From NCBI RefSeq assembly GCF_031143425.1, contig NC_090438.1:755559823-755623822 (forward strand): 64,000 bases of DNA, in the 5' to 3' direction. The DNA comes from Pleurodeles waltl. Lineage: Eukaryota; Chordata; Amphibia; Caudata; Salamandridae. Below the pieces are notes generated by a model. The model saw only the letters and a list, made by a program, of their open reading frames with translations, had not been told where the DNA came from and ran no database searches. The position numbers were made by a program, and so were the translations under genes. Positions 34,719 to 44,819 of this stretch are shown piece by piece (positions within the stretch are counted from its first letter, which is position 1; every line of letters begins with the position of its first letter).

Positions 34719-35886
34719 CATCATCTGGCGGAGGAGCAGTGGCACTAAAGCAGGAGGGAGCTGCAACCCACATGGCCCTGGAGGGTGAATGTATGGAGTC
34801 TGAAGGCACCAGTGGGACGGAGGGCGAGGGGAGCTCCACGACAGGGACAGGAGGAGACACCAGTGAAAGCTGCGACTCCTCTGATGGGAGCTCCCTTGCG
34901 GTGGGGGGTCCCTCTGTGCCCACGCAACAACAGGTACAGCCGCCACCCCCCCTCCCAGCACCGCCCTCCCAGCAGCCAATCATCGAGTTTCCCGTGCCCG
35001 CTCACCCAGGAGGGTAGGCTTCTCCTTTGCCCCAGGCACCTCAGTCCCTGCCCCAGTCATCCCTGCTGCCCTCAGTGAGGAGGCTATTGACCTCCTGAGA
35101 TCCCTCACTGTTGGGCAATCAACCATTTTGAATGCCTTCTATGGTGTCGAGAGACATTTGCAGCAAGCAAATGCATACCTGGAGAGCATTCATTCTGGCG
35201 TGGCAGCCCAACAGAGAGCATTTCAGGCTCTGGCCTCAGCACTGATGGCAGCCATTGTCCCTGTGTCCAGCCTCCCCCCTCCAACTTCCACTACCCAGAC
35301 CCAATCCCCTGTACCTCAGCCTATCCCAAGCACACCATCAGACCAGCATGCACACTCATCAACACACAAGAGTGGACATGGCAAACATAAGCACCACACA
35401 TCCCACAGGCACTCACATAAGCACCATACCCATGCAGACACACCTACATCTACTTCCTCCACTGTGTCCCCCTCCTCCACATCCTCCTCCTCCCTCCCAG
35501 GCCCGTCTCCACTCACACCTGCATGCACTAAATCCTCAGCCACTACCTCCATCACCAGCACGCCCATCACCACACACCGCTCACATGCAATCACCACCCC
35601 CACTACCACTCACACGTCCCCTGTGTCCTTTCCCAGTGTGTCTGTGAGCCCTTCTCCCAAACTACACAAACGCCGGCACACACCCACTCAACAGTCATCC
35701 ACCTCACAACAGCCTTCAGCCCATGCACCCTCACCCAAATTCAGCAGATGTACATCTCCTACAACCACTACCTCTTCCTCCACTCCCAAACCCCCTGAAT
35801 CTTCCCGTCCCAGTGTGTCTAAAAAACATTTCCTCGCTAACCATGACCTCTTCCCTACACCTCCCCCTCCCCCGTCCTTCCCCTAG
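34719..35886 (+). pseudogene. Harbinger Myb-like protein 2, exon 3, element 1
   Basis: The acceptor GTGTGCATTAG ends at 34718. The first part codes SSGGGAVALKQEG and an acidic Ser/Thr/Gly-rich stretch to a stop at 35015, reached through a one-base insertion near TTTCCCGTG. The continuation lies in another frame at 35128-35886. It begins with a helical segment (HLQQANAYLESIHSGVAAQQ) and then a striking histidine-rich run (HGKHKHHTSHRHSHKHHTHA) followed by a Pro/Ser/Thr-rich tail. Low-complexity tails of this kind are common in Myb-like transposon partners, and the His cluster could bind metal or concentrate the protein in condensates, but that is speculation. Confidence 0.7.
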
Positions 35887-35993
35887 GGCCAGGATGTCCA
35901 GATCCCAGCCCAGCACCTCAGCCATGAAATCCTCCAGCACTGTTGTCCCTGCAAGTCCTGTAACATTGGGAATGGGAACTGCCACACACCATG

Positions 35994-36370
35994 TGAAGCA
36001 CACTGGGCACTAAGCCCCCTCCAGAACCAGTGGAGAACAGCATCCACTCACCCGGTCCTTGGCAGGATGAAGCACTCTGGACACTAAGCCCCCTCCAGAA
36101 CCAGTGGAGAACAGCATCCACTCACCCAGTCCTTGGCAGGATGAAGCACTCTGGGCACTAAGCTCCCTCCAGAACCAGTGGAGAAAATGATCCACTAGAG
36201 AGACTGTGGCTTTGCACTCCCCAGGACCAAACAGTGGGCAAACCACCCACTTGAGAAACTTGTGAGACTGTGGCTTTGCACTGCCCAGGACCAAACAGTG
36301 GGCAACCCACCCACTTGAGAGACTTGTGAGACTGTGGCTTTGCACTCCCCAGGACCAAACAGTGGGCATG
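35994..36370. repeat. Two short tandem-repeat blocks in the 3' part of Harbinger 1
   Basis: The first block has three units of about 74 bp beginning AAGCACTCTGGGCACTAAGC, at about 35997, 36070 and 36144. The second has three units of about 62-65 bp built on GAGACTGTGGCTTTGCACTC and CCAGGACCAAACAGTGGGCA, at about 36199-36370. Related units occur at 51560-51830 in Harbinger 2. Confidence 0.75.
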
Positions 36371-37194
36371 GAGCCCCCTTGTGGAGCAGTGGCGTCGTCC
36401 CATCATCCGGCTGAGGTAAACCTCCCTCCCCTTCTCCCTGAGGTGGCTGGTTTTTTTCGACCTAATGTCCCAGCAGTGTTCTCTCCGTTTAGAGGCAGGT
36501 ATCATGTGTGGGCTTCGCCCATGCATTTTGGGACCACTGGTCCTCAGACAATGAATGGAACACTATCTGGACTTGTGTAGTTGCTGTACATATTTGTATA
36601 TACTGATCTGTTACAGACCTGTTTCCATATCTGAATTTTAGATGATTACACTTGTTACAACCATTTCGTTTTGTCCTTGCTTTCTTCCAGAGGGTTACGG
36701 GGTGTATATGTAATGTTGCTGCATGTATTTGTGTGTATGGTGTTGAGGGTGGGGGAATTACGTGTGTGTGTCACTCTCTTCCCCCGTGTGCTAGGTGCAG
36801 TACTCACCGTGGTTGTCGCGGCCGTCTTTGCTGCTCCTGGTAGAAGAGGAGGTAAACCAACATTGGTTGCACCTGTAACTGGGGCTCCATGGCGTCCTGG
36901 TTCCTCGTTGGGTGTCGAGAGGTGAGTGGTTTCCATTCGAAGTACTGTTTCCGCCGTGCTTTTGATGGCGTTGGTACTGCCCCAGAAAAGCTAGCGGATT
37001 GGTGCCTTGTAATACAGTGGGTGGTACATTGTCTTCCGCCTGTCTGTTGGCGGTTACCGCTGCGGTGTTTATTTCTACCACTGTGGCGGTCAGAGTGTTA
37101 AAGTGGCTGTCTGTGTTGGCGGTTTCTGCCATGGTCGTGATTCAATTTTTTTTACCGCCGGCCTGTTGACGGTATTACCGCCACTTTAACACCG

Positions 37195-37218
37195 ACCACC
37201 AGGGTTGTAATGAGGGCC
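37195..37218 (-). repeat. Right TIR of Harbinger 1
   Basis: This is the perfect inverted counterpart of 29647-29670, followed by the target duplication AGA (37219-37221). Confidence 0.93.
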
Positions 37219-37823
37219 AGAATGTTTAAATATATTATATAACAAGCAGGTTTGCATGAGAGAGGCAATGGAAAGGGAGATGAATGCAGATTTGTAGGAG
37301 TACTAAGAGAGAAAACACACTGGCCCTCATTATGACACTGGTGGTAAACCCTGCTTACCGCCACACTGACAGCCGCCAACTTACCGCCACGGTGGCGGAT
37401 ATCCATTCACCATATTATGTTACACACACACCAATCCGACAGAATACAGCCACATACACAAATCCGCCAGACCAAAGGTCATTGCTAAAGTGGCGGTCCC
37501 AAACCCACACCGTTATGCCATTGGCAGTACATACCGCTGCGTTCACAATGGACACCCACAGACAAAACAACACCACATTGGACAATTAAAACTACACACA
37601 CCTGACACCCATACACACACCACACCCACACCATTATGAAACACACACCCACATTACCGGCAACCCCTTATGAATACAAATCACAGACACCAGACTGACA
37701 CCAACACAACTGAGACAACTAGAGCCACACACCACTCACACCCATACACCCCTCACACACTCCACATCTCACACCCTAACACATTACCCAACACACCCTC
37801 ACCAATACATATCACACAACACC

Positions 37824-38190
37824 CATGGCATCCCCATTTTACTGAGGAGGAGTTAAGGGTCACAGTGGAGGAAATCGTCAGGGTAGAGCCACAGCTGTTT
37901 GGAGCAAGGTGCAGCAAATATCAATAGCCAGGAAGATGGAGCTATGGCGGTGAATCGTGGACAGTGTCAACACCGTGGGACAGCACCCAAGAACAAGGGA
38001 CGACATCATGAGGAGGTGGAACGACCTACAGAGGAAGGTATGTTTCATAGCAGCAAGACAACAGCTTGCAAAACAGTGGACTGGTGGAGGACCCCACCTC
38101 CTCCCCCACAACTCACAGCATGGGAGGAGCAAGTCTTGGCAATACTGCATCCTGAGGGCCTGGCCAGAGTCAGAGGAGGACTTGACTCTG
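37824..38190 (+). pseudogene. Harbinger Myb-like protein 1, exon 1, element 2 (single copy, broken)
   Basis: It aligns with 30242-30620. HFTEEELRVTVEEIVRVEPQLFGA is readable, but the aligned ATG at 37824 is out of frame. A one-base loss after TTTGGAGC shifts the frame into a stop, and CGGTGAATC adds a TGA in helix 2. Helix 3 (DDIMRRWNDLQRKV) survives in another frame. The phase-1 donor GACTTGACTCTG|GTAAGT is kept. This exon lies upstream of the tandem duplication and so exists once, while exon 2 exists twice. Confidence 0.75.
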
Positions 38191-38710
38191 GTAAGTTGTC
38201 AGAGTCACCAGATCCTCGGGGTCTGTGCACGTTCCCAACACGTCCACCACTGAACAGCTCCAAGACTCTGATAGATAAATCACAGAGACTGAGAGAGTCC
38301 AAGAGGGGAAGAGGGGATTAGGAAGGGAACAGCTGGGAAGGAGACCTGTAGTAAGAAAAAGGTTAGAACACACAATATGAAAATTATATCTCCTGAAATC
38401 AATACTAGACTATGATTCTAAGCCTAGTCACTCTGAAAACATGAACAATCTAAGAGTTAAGTTTAAAATGACTAAGTTTCAAGATGGCCGGATACCTGTA
38501 GGGGAATCAAGATGAATTAAATGAAAACTTTCTCATTCAAGTACTTTCCTTTACATGAGAATCAGAAAAAACATTCTGACTACATTTTAAACCAGTCATA
38601 TAAATCCTGTTTTGAGAATGTATACTAGGACCATACAATATTGCATCTAGAAACTCTGGCCTTCTGTGTACTCTTAAAATGTTTCAACACAAATTGTGCA
38701 TATTGCAGAT

Positions 38711-38728
38711 ATATATATATATATATAG
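38711..38728. repeat. (AT)n microsatellite
   Basis: This is a run of about nine AT units just upstream of the 91 bp array. Confidence 0.7.
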
Positions 38729-38779
38729 ATATATTAAACACCATTAAAGGATTGTGCACCATGAATAACACAATATGGA

Positions 38780-39410
38780 TTCAGGAAACAAATCACATAA
38801 CTTGTCAACTCGAATATTACATAATAAATATCTTAGAATAGTAGCATACAATAAACAACATGAATTAAACTCGAGGAGAGAATCGTGCGTCTTGCCAATT
38901 CGAGTGTTACCATGTAAAATACCAAGAAATGGTAGCACGCAATGAATATCAAAGTCAAATCATCATTAATCGAATCGCGCGTCTTGCCGATTCGTAAAAC
39001 ACGATGTAAATGTAAAGGAGTAACAGCTCACAATAAATAACAAGATCAAAGTACAATGAAACGAATCGTGCTTCTTTTGCCGATTCTTAAGCCACCATGT
39101 AAAATGTCAAGAAATGGTAGCACACAATGAACAACAAAGTTAAATGCTCATGAAATGAGTTGTGCGTCTTGCCAATTCGTAAAACATCACGTAAATGTCA
39201 AGAAATAGTAGCACGCAATGGACAACAATGTTTAAACAACATAAAACGAATTGCGCGTCTTGCCGATTCTTAAGCCACCATGTAAATGTCAAGAAATGGT
39301 AGCGCGCAATGAATAACAAAGTCAAACCTTTATGAAATAAATAGCGCATCTTGCCTATTTGTAAACTACCATGTAAATGTCAAGAAATGGTAGCGCGCAA
39401 GTAATCTGTT
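38780..39410. repeat. About 91 bp tandem array, roughly seven diverged units
   Basis: Each unit contains a CGNGTCTTGCCGATTCG-type block, then AC-ATGTAAATGTCAAGAAATGGTAGC, CGCAATGAATAACAAAGT and AAA. The GTCTTGCC core recurs at about 38888, 38979, 39070, 39163, 39252 and 39346, with a weaker unit near 38800, a spacing of 89-95 bp. The array lies within the LTR-like insertion. The left breakpoint of the 5.8 kb duplication (38994-38996) falls inside it. Confidence 0.8.
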
Positions 39411-40253
39411 ACTCATTTAAGAATTTGAACCAAGAATATGAAAATTCTAAGAACGGTGTTGGGACAGTCCAACCACCGTCTTACCGCCTGGAACAATGAT
39501 CACCAATGAAGGATTAGGGCAGAAGACTGGAAGATCCAAATAGGCCGCCGGGACAGGAGCTCAGGAAGAAGCTGCTGCTCTGCACGGGGACCTCTGAATA
39601 GTGAGCACTGGGAGTTGGGCTGGTTCTCTTTTATAGAGTCTTGGCCCAGCCCAGAACCATGCCCAGGCATGTTGCAGGGAAAGTCTCTGGAAGGCTCTGG
39701 AAAGGGGCCACACCCTAACACACTCTGAAAACCTGCAGCAATACATTGCAAAGGAACAGTATTTGTAAGTATATTAAAAATAAGTTTTCAGGATTGAACT
39801 CTGCAATGCAAAAGGTTAAACCACAACATATCAGCACAATGCATAAATTACTTTGTTTTGAGAGTGCTGGGTTTTTGCATTTTTGTCACCAATAGAGCGC
39901 GTATTGCTCTGGTGTTGACATAAGTCAACTTTCAACAATTATAACCCCCCATACCTGCATGCCATCACATACCCTCACTCCCATCACTCCACTCCATCCC
40001 ACACACTCCACCATCACATAGCACAAATCCCAATGCCAGGCCCTGCATGCTGTACCAATGCATGAACACCCCTCACTGCCCTGAATGGACACTCATCACT
40101 AAAGTGTGCACAGCATAGGGAAACTAACAATCCCATCATACACCAACATACACAAGTAAACGCTGGCAGGGCAACACCAACCATAGAGGGGAAGCCAGGG
40201 ATGTACAATATGTCATACACATGAAGCATAATACATCATTTACATCCCCACAG

Positions 40254-41272
40254 GTACCCCAGCCAATGTCAGTGGAGAGGAGGTGCCATCGCTATCCAGT
40301 ACCCCAACAGAAGAGGCCCACATTGATGACAATAACTCTGGTCTTCAGGATCTGGACGATCTACCTGGCCCATCAGGGACCACTGGACAGCCGGTCACCC
40401 AAGCCCACTCACAGACCACCACAGAGCCTCCCCCATCAGGAACCAGCATTACAGCAGCCACCCAGCATCCCCAAACCTCTGTCCCTAGGACACGTCTATG
40501 AGCAGTGTGCCCACCTGTACAGGGACCCCAGGCTACACCTCACACACAAGACAATCAGGGACCTGGGGTCAGTGGCAGTGGGCACATCGTTCAGGGAACA
40601 GAGGCACAGGCCAACAGTGACACTGGGAGGACTGCTGTGCACCACTGCGAGGACAGGAGCAGGGAACCAACTCTCCAGGAGGCACTCTCTGAGATCCTGG
40701 GAGCCTACCAACATTCCCAGGACACGATGGGCCAGATCCTAGACAATGTGCAGGAGAACAGGTGGCTGCAGGAGGGACTGTATCAGGGGATCAGGGAGGA
40801 CTTGCAGGCCATCCACAACACCCTGATCTCCATAGCAGTGGTGTTGGCAGACATGGCCAACGTTATGAGGAAGGCAGTGTCACACCAAGGGGCCTCTGCC
40901 ACTAGCCATTCATCTGAACAGCCCTCCACTTCCGCTGCCGCTAGTGGCCAGGAGGCCCCACTACAGGACCAACAGGCCACCAGCACCCCTCCCCCTGCAG
41001 AAGGGGAACGACCCCACAAAGGTTCCATGCGATCCAGCCAGAAGCCAGAGACACTTGCCAAGACCCCCACCAGGAAATTAGACTTTCCTGATTGTCCCCC
41101 TTGTGTCCCACTCAGTTACCTTGTCCACCTTGAACTGCCATTGCTTCCCTTCTTATGTCCCCTTGGACAGTGCCCCTGTGCTACAAACAGACTGGACCAA
41201 ATACCCTGGACTTTTCTCCATCATCACCCCATCTCACTGCACTTTCCCCTCTATATATTAGCACTACAATAA
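40254..41272 (+). pseudogene. Harbinger Myb-like protein 1, exon 2, element 2 copy A
   Basis: The acceptor ATCCCCACAG ends at 40253, and the exon joins in phase 1 as GTPANVSGEEVPSLS. One frame runs to 41272 with a single in-frame TGA at 40499-40501, where Harbinger 1 has TCA (Ser). Content in order is an acidic Ser-rich segment, a Pro/Thr-rich segment, a helical region (EALSEILGAYQHSQDTMGQI, then REDLQAIHNTLISIAVVLAD) likely to form a coiled coil, and a Ser/Ala/Pro-rich end. It is better preserved than in Harbinger 1 and shows the full extent of the exon. AATAAA overlaps its end at 41268-41273. Confidence 0.75.
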
Positions 41273-41567
41273 ACACCCTTTGATAAAAATTGAGTTTGAG
41301 TATGTCATGTATTTCAAATATGTATTGATTGAAACAGATGCAACCATTACAAATGAACTGTACGTAGAATGAGCATAGAACTAATGACCTGTAGCTGGCT
41401 GTTGTGATCAGACCAGGAGCATTTATCAAATCACCATCATCTGCAAAATGAATACCCAGAGGTAACAGTAAGTGGGCCAAGAAGTGGGAAATACCAGCAT
41501 GCCAATGCCACACAGAATACAACCACAGTCATTAAAATGTAAAGTTGTACTTTCTGACCTGTGTGTC

Positions 41568-42639
41568 ATTAGAAGTACTGACCGATCACAGATGTTCTGT
41601 TGTCCACATCCTCATCCTCTGCCTCCTCATCCTCACTGTCCACAGGGTCCACTGCTGCTATAGGGGCATCTCCAGTCTCCTACTCCTGCAGAAAAGGTAC
41701 ATGGTGTCTGAGGGCCAGGTTGTGCAACATGCAGAATGCCACTACTATCTGGCAGACCTTCTTGGGTGAGTAGCACAGGGATCCATCTGTCAGATGGAGG
41801 CACCAGAACCTGAGAGGCCAAAGGTCCTTTCTATGAGCCTTCTGGTTCACCCACGTGCCTCATTATAATGTTGTTCTGCCCTTGTCCTGGCATTCCTCAC
41901 AGGGGTTGGAAGCCATGATAGGTTTGGGTAACCCGAGTCACCTGCAAATATTGAGGTGCAGCATTTAGCCACACACTATCCTATATGGTCAACACCATAG
42001 GCATACACCAACATATACTGGGTGGGAACCAGGGCTCACCTATTAGTCACACCCTGTGCTTCTGTAGTTGGGACATCACATTTGGGATGCTGCTATTCCT
42101 CAGGACAAATGCATGATGCACCGACCCAAGATACTTAGCATTGACGTGGGAGATGTACTGGTCCACCAAGCACACCATCTGCACATTCATGGAGTGGAAA
42201 CACTTACAGTTCCTGAACACCTGTTCATTCTGGCAGGGGGGTACAAATGCTACATGTGTATTGTCAATAGCACCAATTATAGTGGGGATATGCCACTTCA
42301 CAGTGGCCAAATCCTCAACCTGGGGGAATGCAATGGAGCTGCACATGTGTTTTATCAGGGCAGACAACACTCTTGTCAGCCCTATTGAGAACATTGGCTG
42401 TGACATTCCTGCTGCCAAGCCCACTGTCACCTGGAAAGAACCAGTTGCTAGGAAATGGAGAACTTATAGCACTTGCACAAGAGGGGGATCCCAATGAGCT
42501 GACGGATAGCAGATATCAGGTCAGGCTCCAATTGGGCACACAGCTCTGTGATTGTGGCCCTGTCCAGTCTATAGGTGAGTATTATGTGCCTGTCCTCCAG
42601 TGTAGCCAGGTCCACCAGTACACTGGGGTATGTCTCCAT
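41568..42639 (-). pseudogene. Harbinger DDE transposase, element 2 copy A
   Basis: Minus-strand reading shows TLEDRHIILTYRLDRATITE, then a frame change at the same CCCCC run as in element 1 (after GIPL, near 42490). A stop follows before LHFLATGSFQ. Next come AAGMSQPMFSIGLTRVLSAL and IPTIIGAIDNTHVAFVPP with the first catalytic aspartate. The second catalytic site reads GSVHHAFV, so the aspartate of GSVHD has become histidine. The intron donor ATAG|GTGAGC is intact. In exon 2 the ERTFGL block is readable but the sequence after it is frameshifted and partly deleted. The protein could not be catalytically active. Confidence 0.85.
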
Positions 42640-43106
42640 CTCCTATTCATCTGCAGCGGTAGGTATCTAAGGGAAAAAAGAGTGAGGAGGCTGTCACAAA
42701 CTGCACAATGGTGCCACAACAGAGGTCCGCATTGTGCAAACATGTTATGTGACAGTGTAATTTGTCAAGTACGTGACTATTCATCCTGTGATGCAGCATT
42801 AATCCATAGATCTGTTCCCCCCACCTTGAAATGGCGTCCGCCTGTCCTGTGTGGAGGGACAGGTGGAAGTGAGGTAATGGCGCTGACGTTGTGTGCCGTG
42901 GCGGTAGGCGGTCTTGAACCGCCGTGCAACTCCTCATTTGTTATAATTGGGCCCTATGGTGTACAGTGGCCAATGGTGATCTATGCCAGCGATAACGCTA
43001 TGCACCGCCATGGATGTGACTGCTATTTTCTGTCATATTCATCACTTGTTTCCTGACTTTCCATAGGAGAGGACCTACACTGCATGACCTGTGTTTGGAA
43101 CCTATC
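42640..43106. promoter_or_regulatory. Divergent promoter region between transposase and Myb2, element 2 copy A
   Basis: It contains GTGGCGGTAGGCGG and the inverted repeat GGCGGTCTTGAACCGCC at 42907-42923, matching the motif type of the element termini. The same sequence lies at 48464-48930 in copy B. The role as a Myb-bound bidirectional promoter is inferred from position and motif sharing. Confidence 0.45.
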
Positions 43107-44819
43107 ATGGCCCTTTTGACCGGGGAAAGGGCCCCAGCCTTCACTTCTGAGGAGTTGGAGCGACTGGTGGATGGGGTCCTACCCCAGTACGGACTGCTGT
43201 ATGGGCTTCCAGACCAACAGGTGAGTACACTGTGGACACGATGCATGTGGCATCAATGCATGGGGGTGGGTGGATGTCCTCTTGGCGGTGTACATGTTGT
43301 GTGCTGGGCTAAATGTGTGCCAATGGTGATGGAAACAGGTATGTAGGCTATTTGTGTTACTGGCTGGACTGTTTGTCTAATGGTGTTCTCCTGTCTGTAT
43401 TGCCTCTACAGGTCAGCACCCATCAAAAGGAGGATATATGGTGTGCCATTGCCAAGGAGGTGCGGACCCTGGGGGTCTATGACAGACAGAGCACCCACTG
43501 TCGCAAACGGTGGGAGGACCTGAGACGCTGGGCATGGAAGACCACAGAGGCCCAGTTCAGGATGGCCTCCCAACGAGAAAGAGGTGCCCGTCGGACCCTG
43601 ACCCCCCTGATGGCCAGCATACTGGCGGTGGCCTATCCTGAGCTGGATGGGCGCTTGGGGGCATCACAGCAGCCACAAGGGGGTGAGTACAGTGACCATC
43701 ATTGAAGCTCACAGCTGGAGGGGTGGTATCTGAGTGATGGTTGTATGTCAGTGGGTGCCCCTAGGCCAGGCCAGACATAGCAGTGTAGGTCCTCTGGTGG
43801 CTAAGGGTCTGAAGGGGAAATTCTGCTTTCCTAGCTTGTTAGCATACACTACTGGTCAGGGCTGCATGGGTCCCAGGTGTGCTGCAGTTGGCGGTGTGTA
43901 CCCCTCCTCATTCCTTGTTGAGCATCAATTTCACTGGTAGTGCAATGCATAGTGTGTAGGCCTGTTCTCTGTGTGTGAGGGTGCTGTGTACCTCAACAGT
44001 GGTGTTAGTGCAGTCATTGCCCAGTATATCCTTTGTCTCTCTCCCCCCTTTTTTGTTTTCTCATCCTGTCCTTATGTGCATTAGCATAATCTGTCGGAGG
44101 AGCAGAGGCACCAGTGACAGAGGGAGATTCATCCCACAGGACCCTGGAGGCAGAGTCCACCGACGCTGAGGGCACCAGTGGGACGGAGGGCGAGATGAGC
44201 ACCACGGCGGAGACTGGAGGGGACAATACAGACTCAGATACCTCCTCCGATGGGAGCTCCCTGGTGGTGGCAGACAACTCTGTGACCACCCCAGCTGTAG
44301 GTACAGCTGCCACCCCCATACTAGTACCGCCCTCCCAGCAGCCCCTCAGTGACTTCCTGTGCCCGCTCACCCCCGAGGGTGGGCAGCTCCTCGCCCCAGG
44401 CACCTCAGGCTCTGCTCCAGTGAGCCCTGCTGCCCTGAGTGAGGAGGCTATTGACCGCCTGAGATCCATCCATCCATTGTGAATACCATCCAGGGGCTGG
44501 CAGCCCAGATGTAGCAATCTAATGCATTCCTGGGGGGCATTCACGGTGGATTGGTGGTCCAAAAGAGATTGATCCAGGCTCTGGCCTCCTCTCTGATGGC
44601 ATCCATTGTGTCTGTTTCTACCATCCTCCCTCCAAAGTTCACTTCCCAGTCCCATTCTACTCAACCCCAACCCATCCCAAGCACACAGGCAGACAAGCAT
44701 GCACACAAAACAACACCCAAGAGTGTCACAGGCAAACACAAGCACCACACTTCAACGCACAGGTACTCACATAAACCCCATCCTGTTGCAGACACAACAA
44801 CATCTACTATTTCAACTGT
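43107..44819 (+). pseudogene. Harbinger Myb-like protein 2, element 2 copy A, cut by the duplication junction
   Basis: Exon 1 is 43107-43220 (38 codons), exon 2 is 43412-43682 (271 nt), and exon 3 begins 44085. Exons 1 and 2 are fully open and give the best view of the domain. These are FTSEELERLVDGVLPQYGLL, then HQKEDIWCAIAKEVRTLGVY, STHCRKRWEDLRRWAWKTTE and LTPLMASILAVAYPELDGRL. Exon 3 opens with G|CA TAA, so a stop at 44087-44089 replaces TCA of Harbinger 1. Beyond it the frame GDSSHRTLEAESTDAEGTSG runs to 44482. The His-rich end starts at about 44700 and is broken off at 44819, where the second duplicate begins. Confidence 0.8.

Larger units (their letters stand above)
29647..37218. mobile_element. 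PIF/Harbinger transposon 1, three-gene type (7,572 bp)
   Basis: A perfect 24 bp terminal inverted repeat starts GGCCCTCATTACAACCCTGG at 29647. Its reverse complement ends at 37218. AGA on both sides (29644-29646 and 37219-37221) is a 3 bp target duplication, the length used by PIF/Harbinger elements. Inside, in order, are Myb1 (plus), the DDE transposase (minus) and Myb2 (plus). Sub-terminal regions on both sides are rich in GGCGGT/ACCGCC motifs (29680-29920, 37030-37195). Known animal Harbingers encode a transposase and one Myb-like partner needed for nuclear import and DNA recognition, so the second Myb-like gene is unusual. The transposase and Myb2 are disabled, so this copy could move only with proteins supplied from elsewhere. 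Confidence 0.93.
38197..39937. mobile_element. LTR-like insertion in the Myb1 intron of Harbinger 2
   Basis: Harbinger 1 lacks this 1.74 kb, which separates the Myb1 donor (38190) from intron sequence resuming at TACCTGCATGCCATCACA. The block begins TGTCAGAGTCACC and ends CTTTCAACA (TG...CA), and it has a TATA-like TCTTTTATAGAGTC at 39627. These are LTR-like features. Flanks TAAGT and ATTAT do not match, so the ends or the class remain uncertain. It contains a seven-unit tandem array (about 38780-39410). A 3' portion of it is repeated at 44820-45761 by the tandem duplication. Confidence 0.5.
38996..44819. repeat. Tandem duplication, unit A (5,824 bp)
   Basis: It is nearly identical to 44820-50644. 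Comparison by eye shows about fifteen substitutions (for example 39145 T/G, 39698 T/C, 40895 G/C, 42582 T/A, 43113 C/G) and one indel (43341 against 49165), about 0.3% divergence. The junction ...TTTCAACTGT|AAAACACG... at 44819/44820 joins the His-rich Myb2 exon to the 91 bp array, sharing only GT with both parental sites. The unit carries part of the LTR-like insertion, Myb1 exon 2, the transposase and most of Myb2. Confidence 0.92.

Noticed and set aside
38780..39410. Regularly spaced repeats resembling a CRISPR array
   Set aside because: Units diverge along their whole length, there is no constant-repeat and variable-spacer pattern, and the setting is a eukaryotic transposon insertion.
42328..43056. 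242-codon plus-strand open frame (duplicated at 48152-48880)
   Set aside because: It runs antisense to the transposase and across the divergent promoter. It has no domain, and the frame is absent from the same place in Harbinger 1.
44014..44748. 244-codon minus-strand open frame (duplicated at 49839-50573)
   Set aside because: It is antisense to Myb2 exon 3. Its length comes from biased composition, and no family resemblance is seen.
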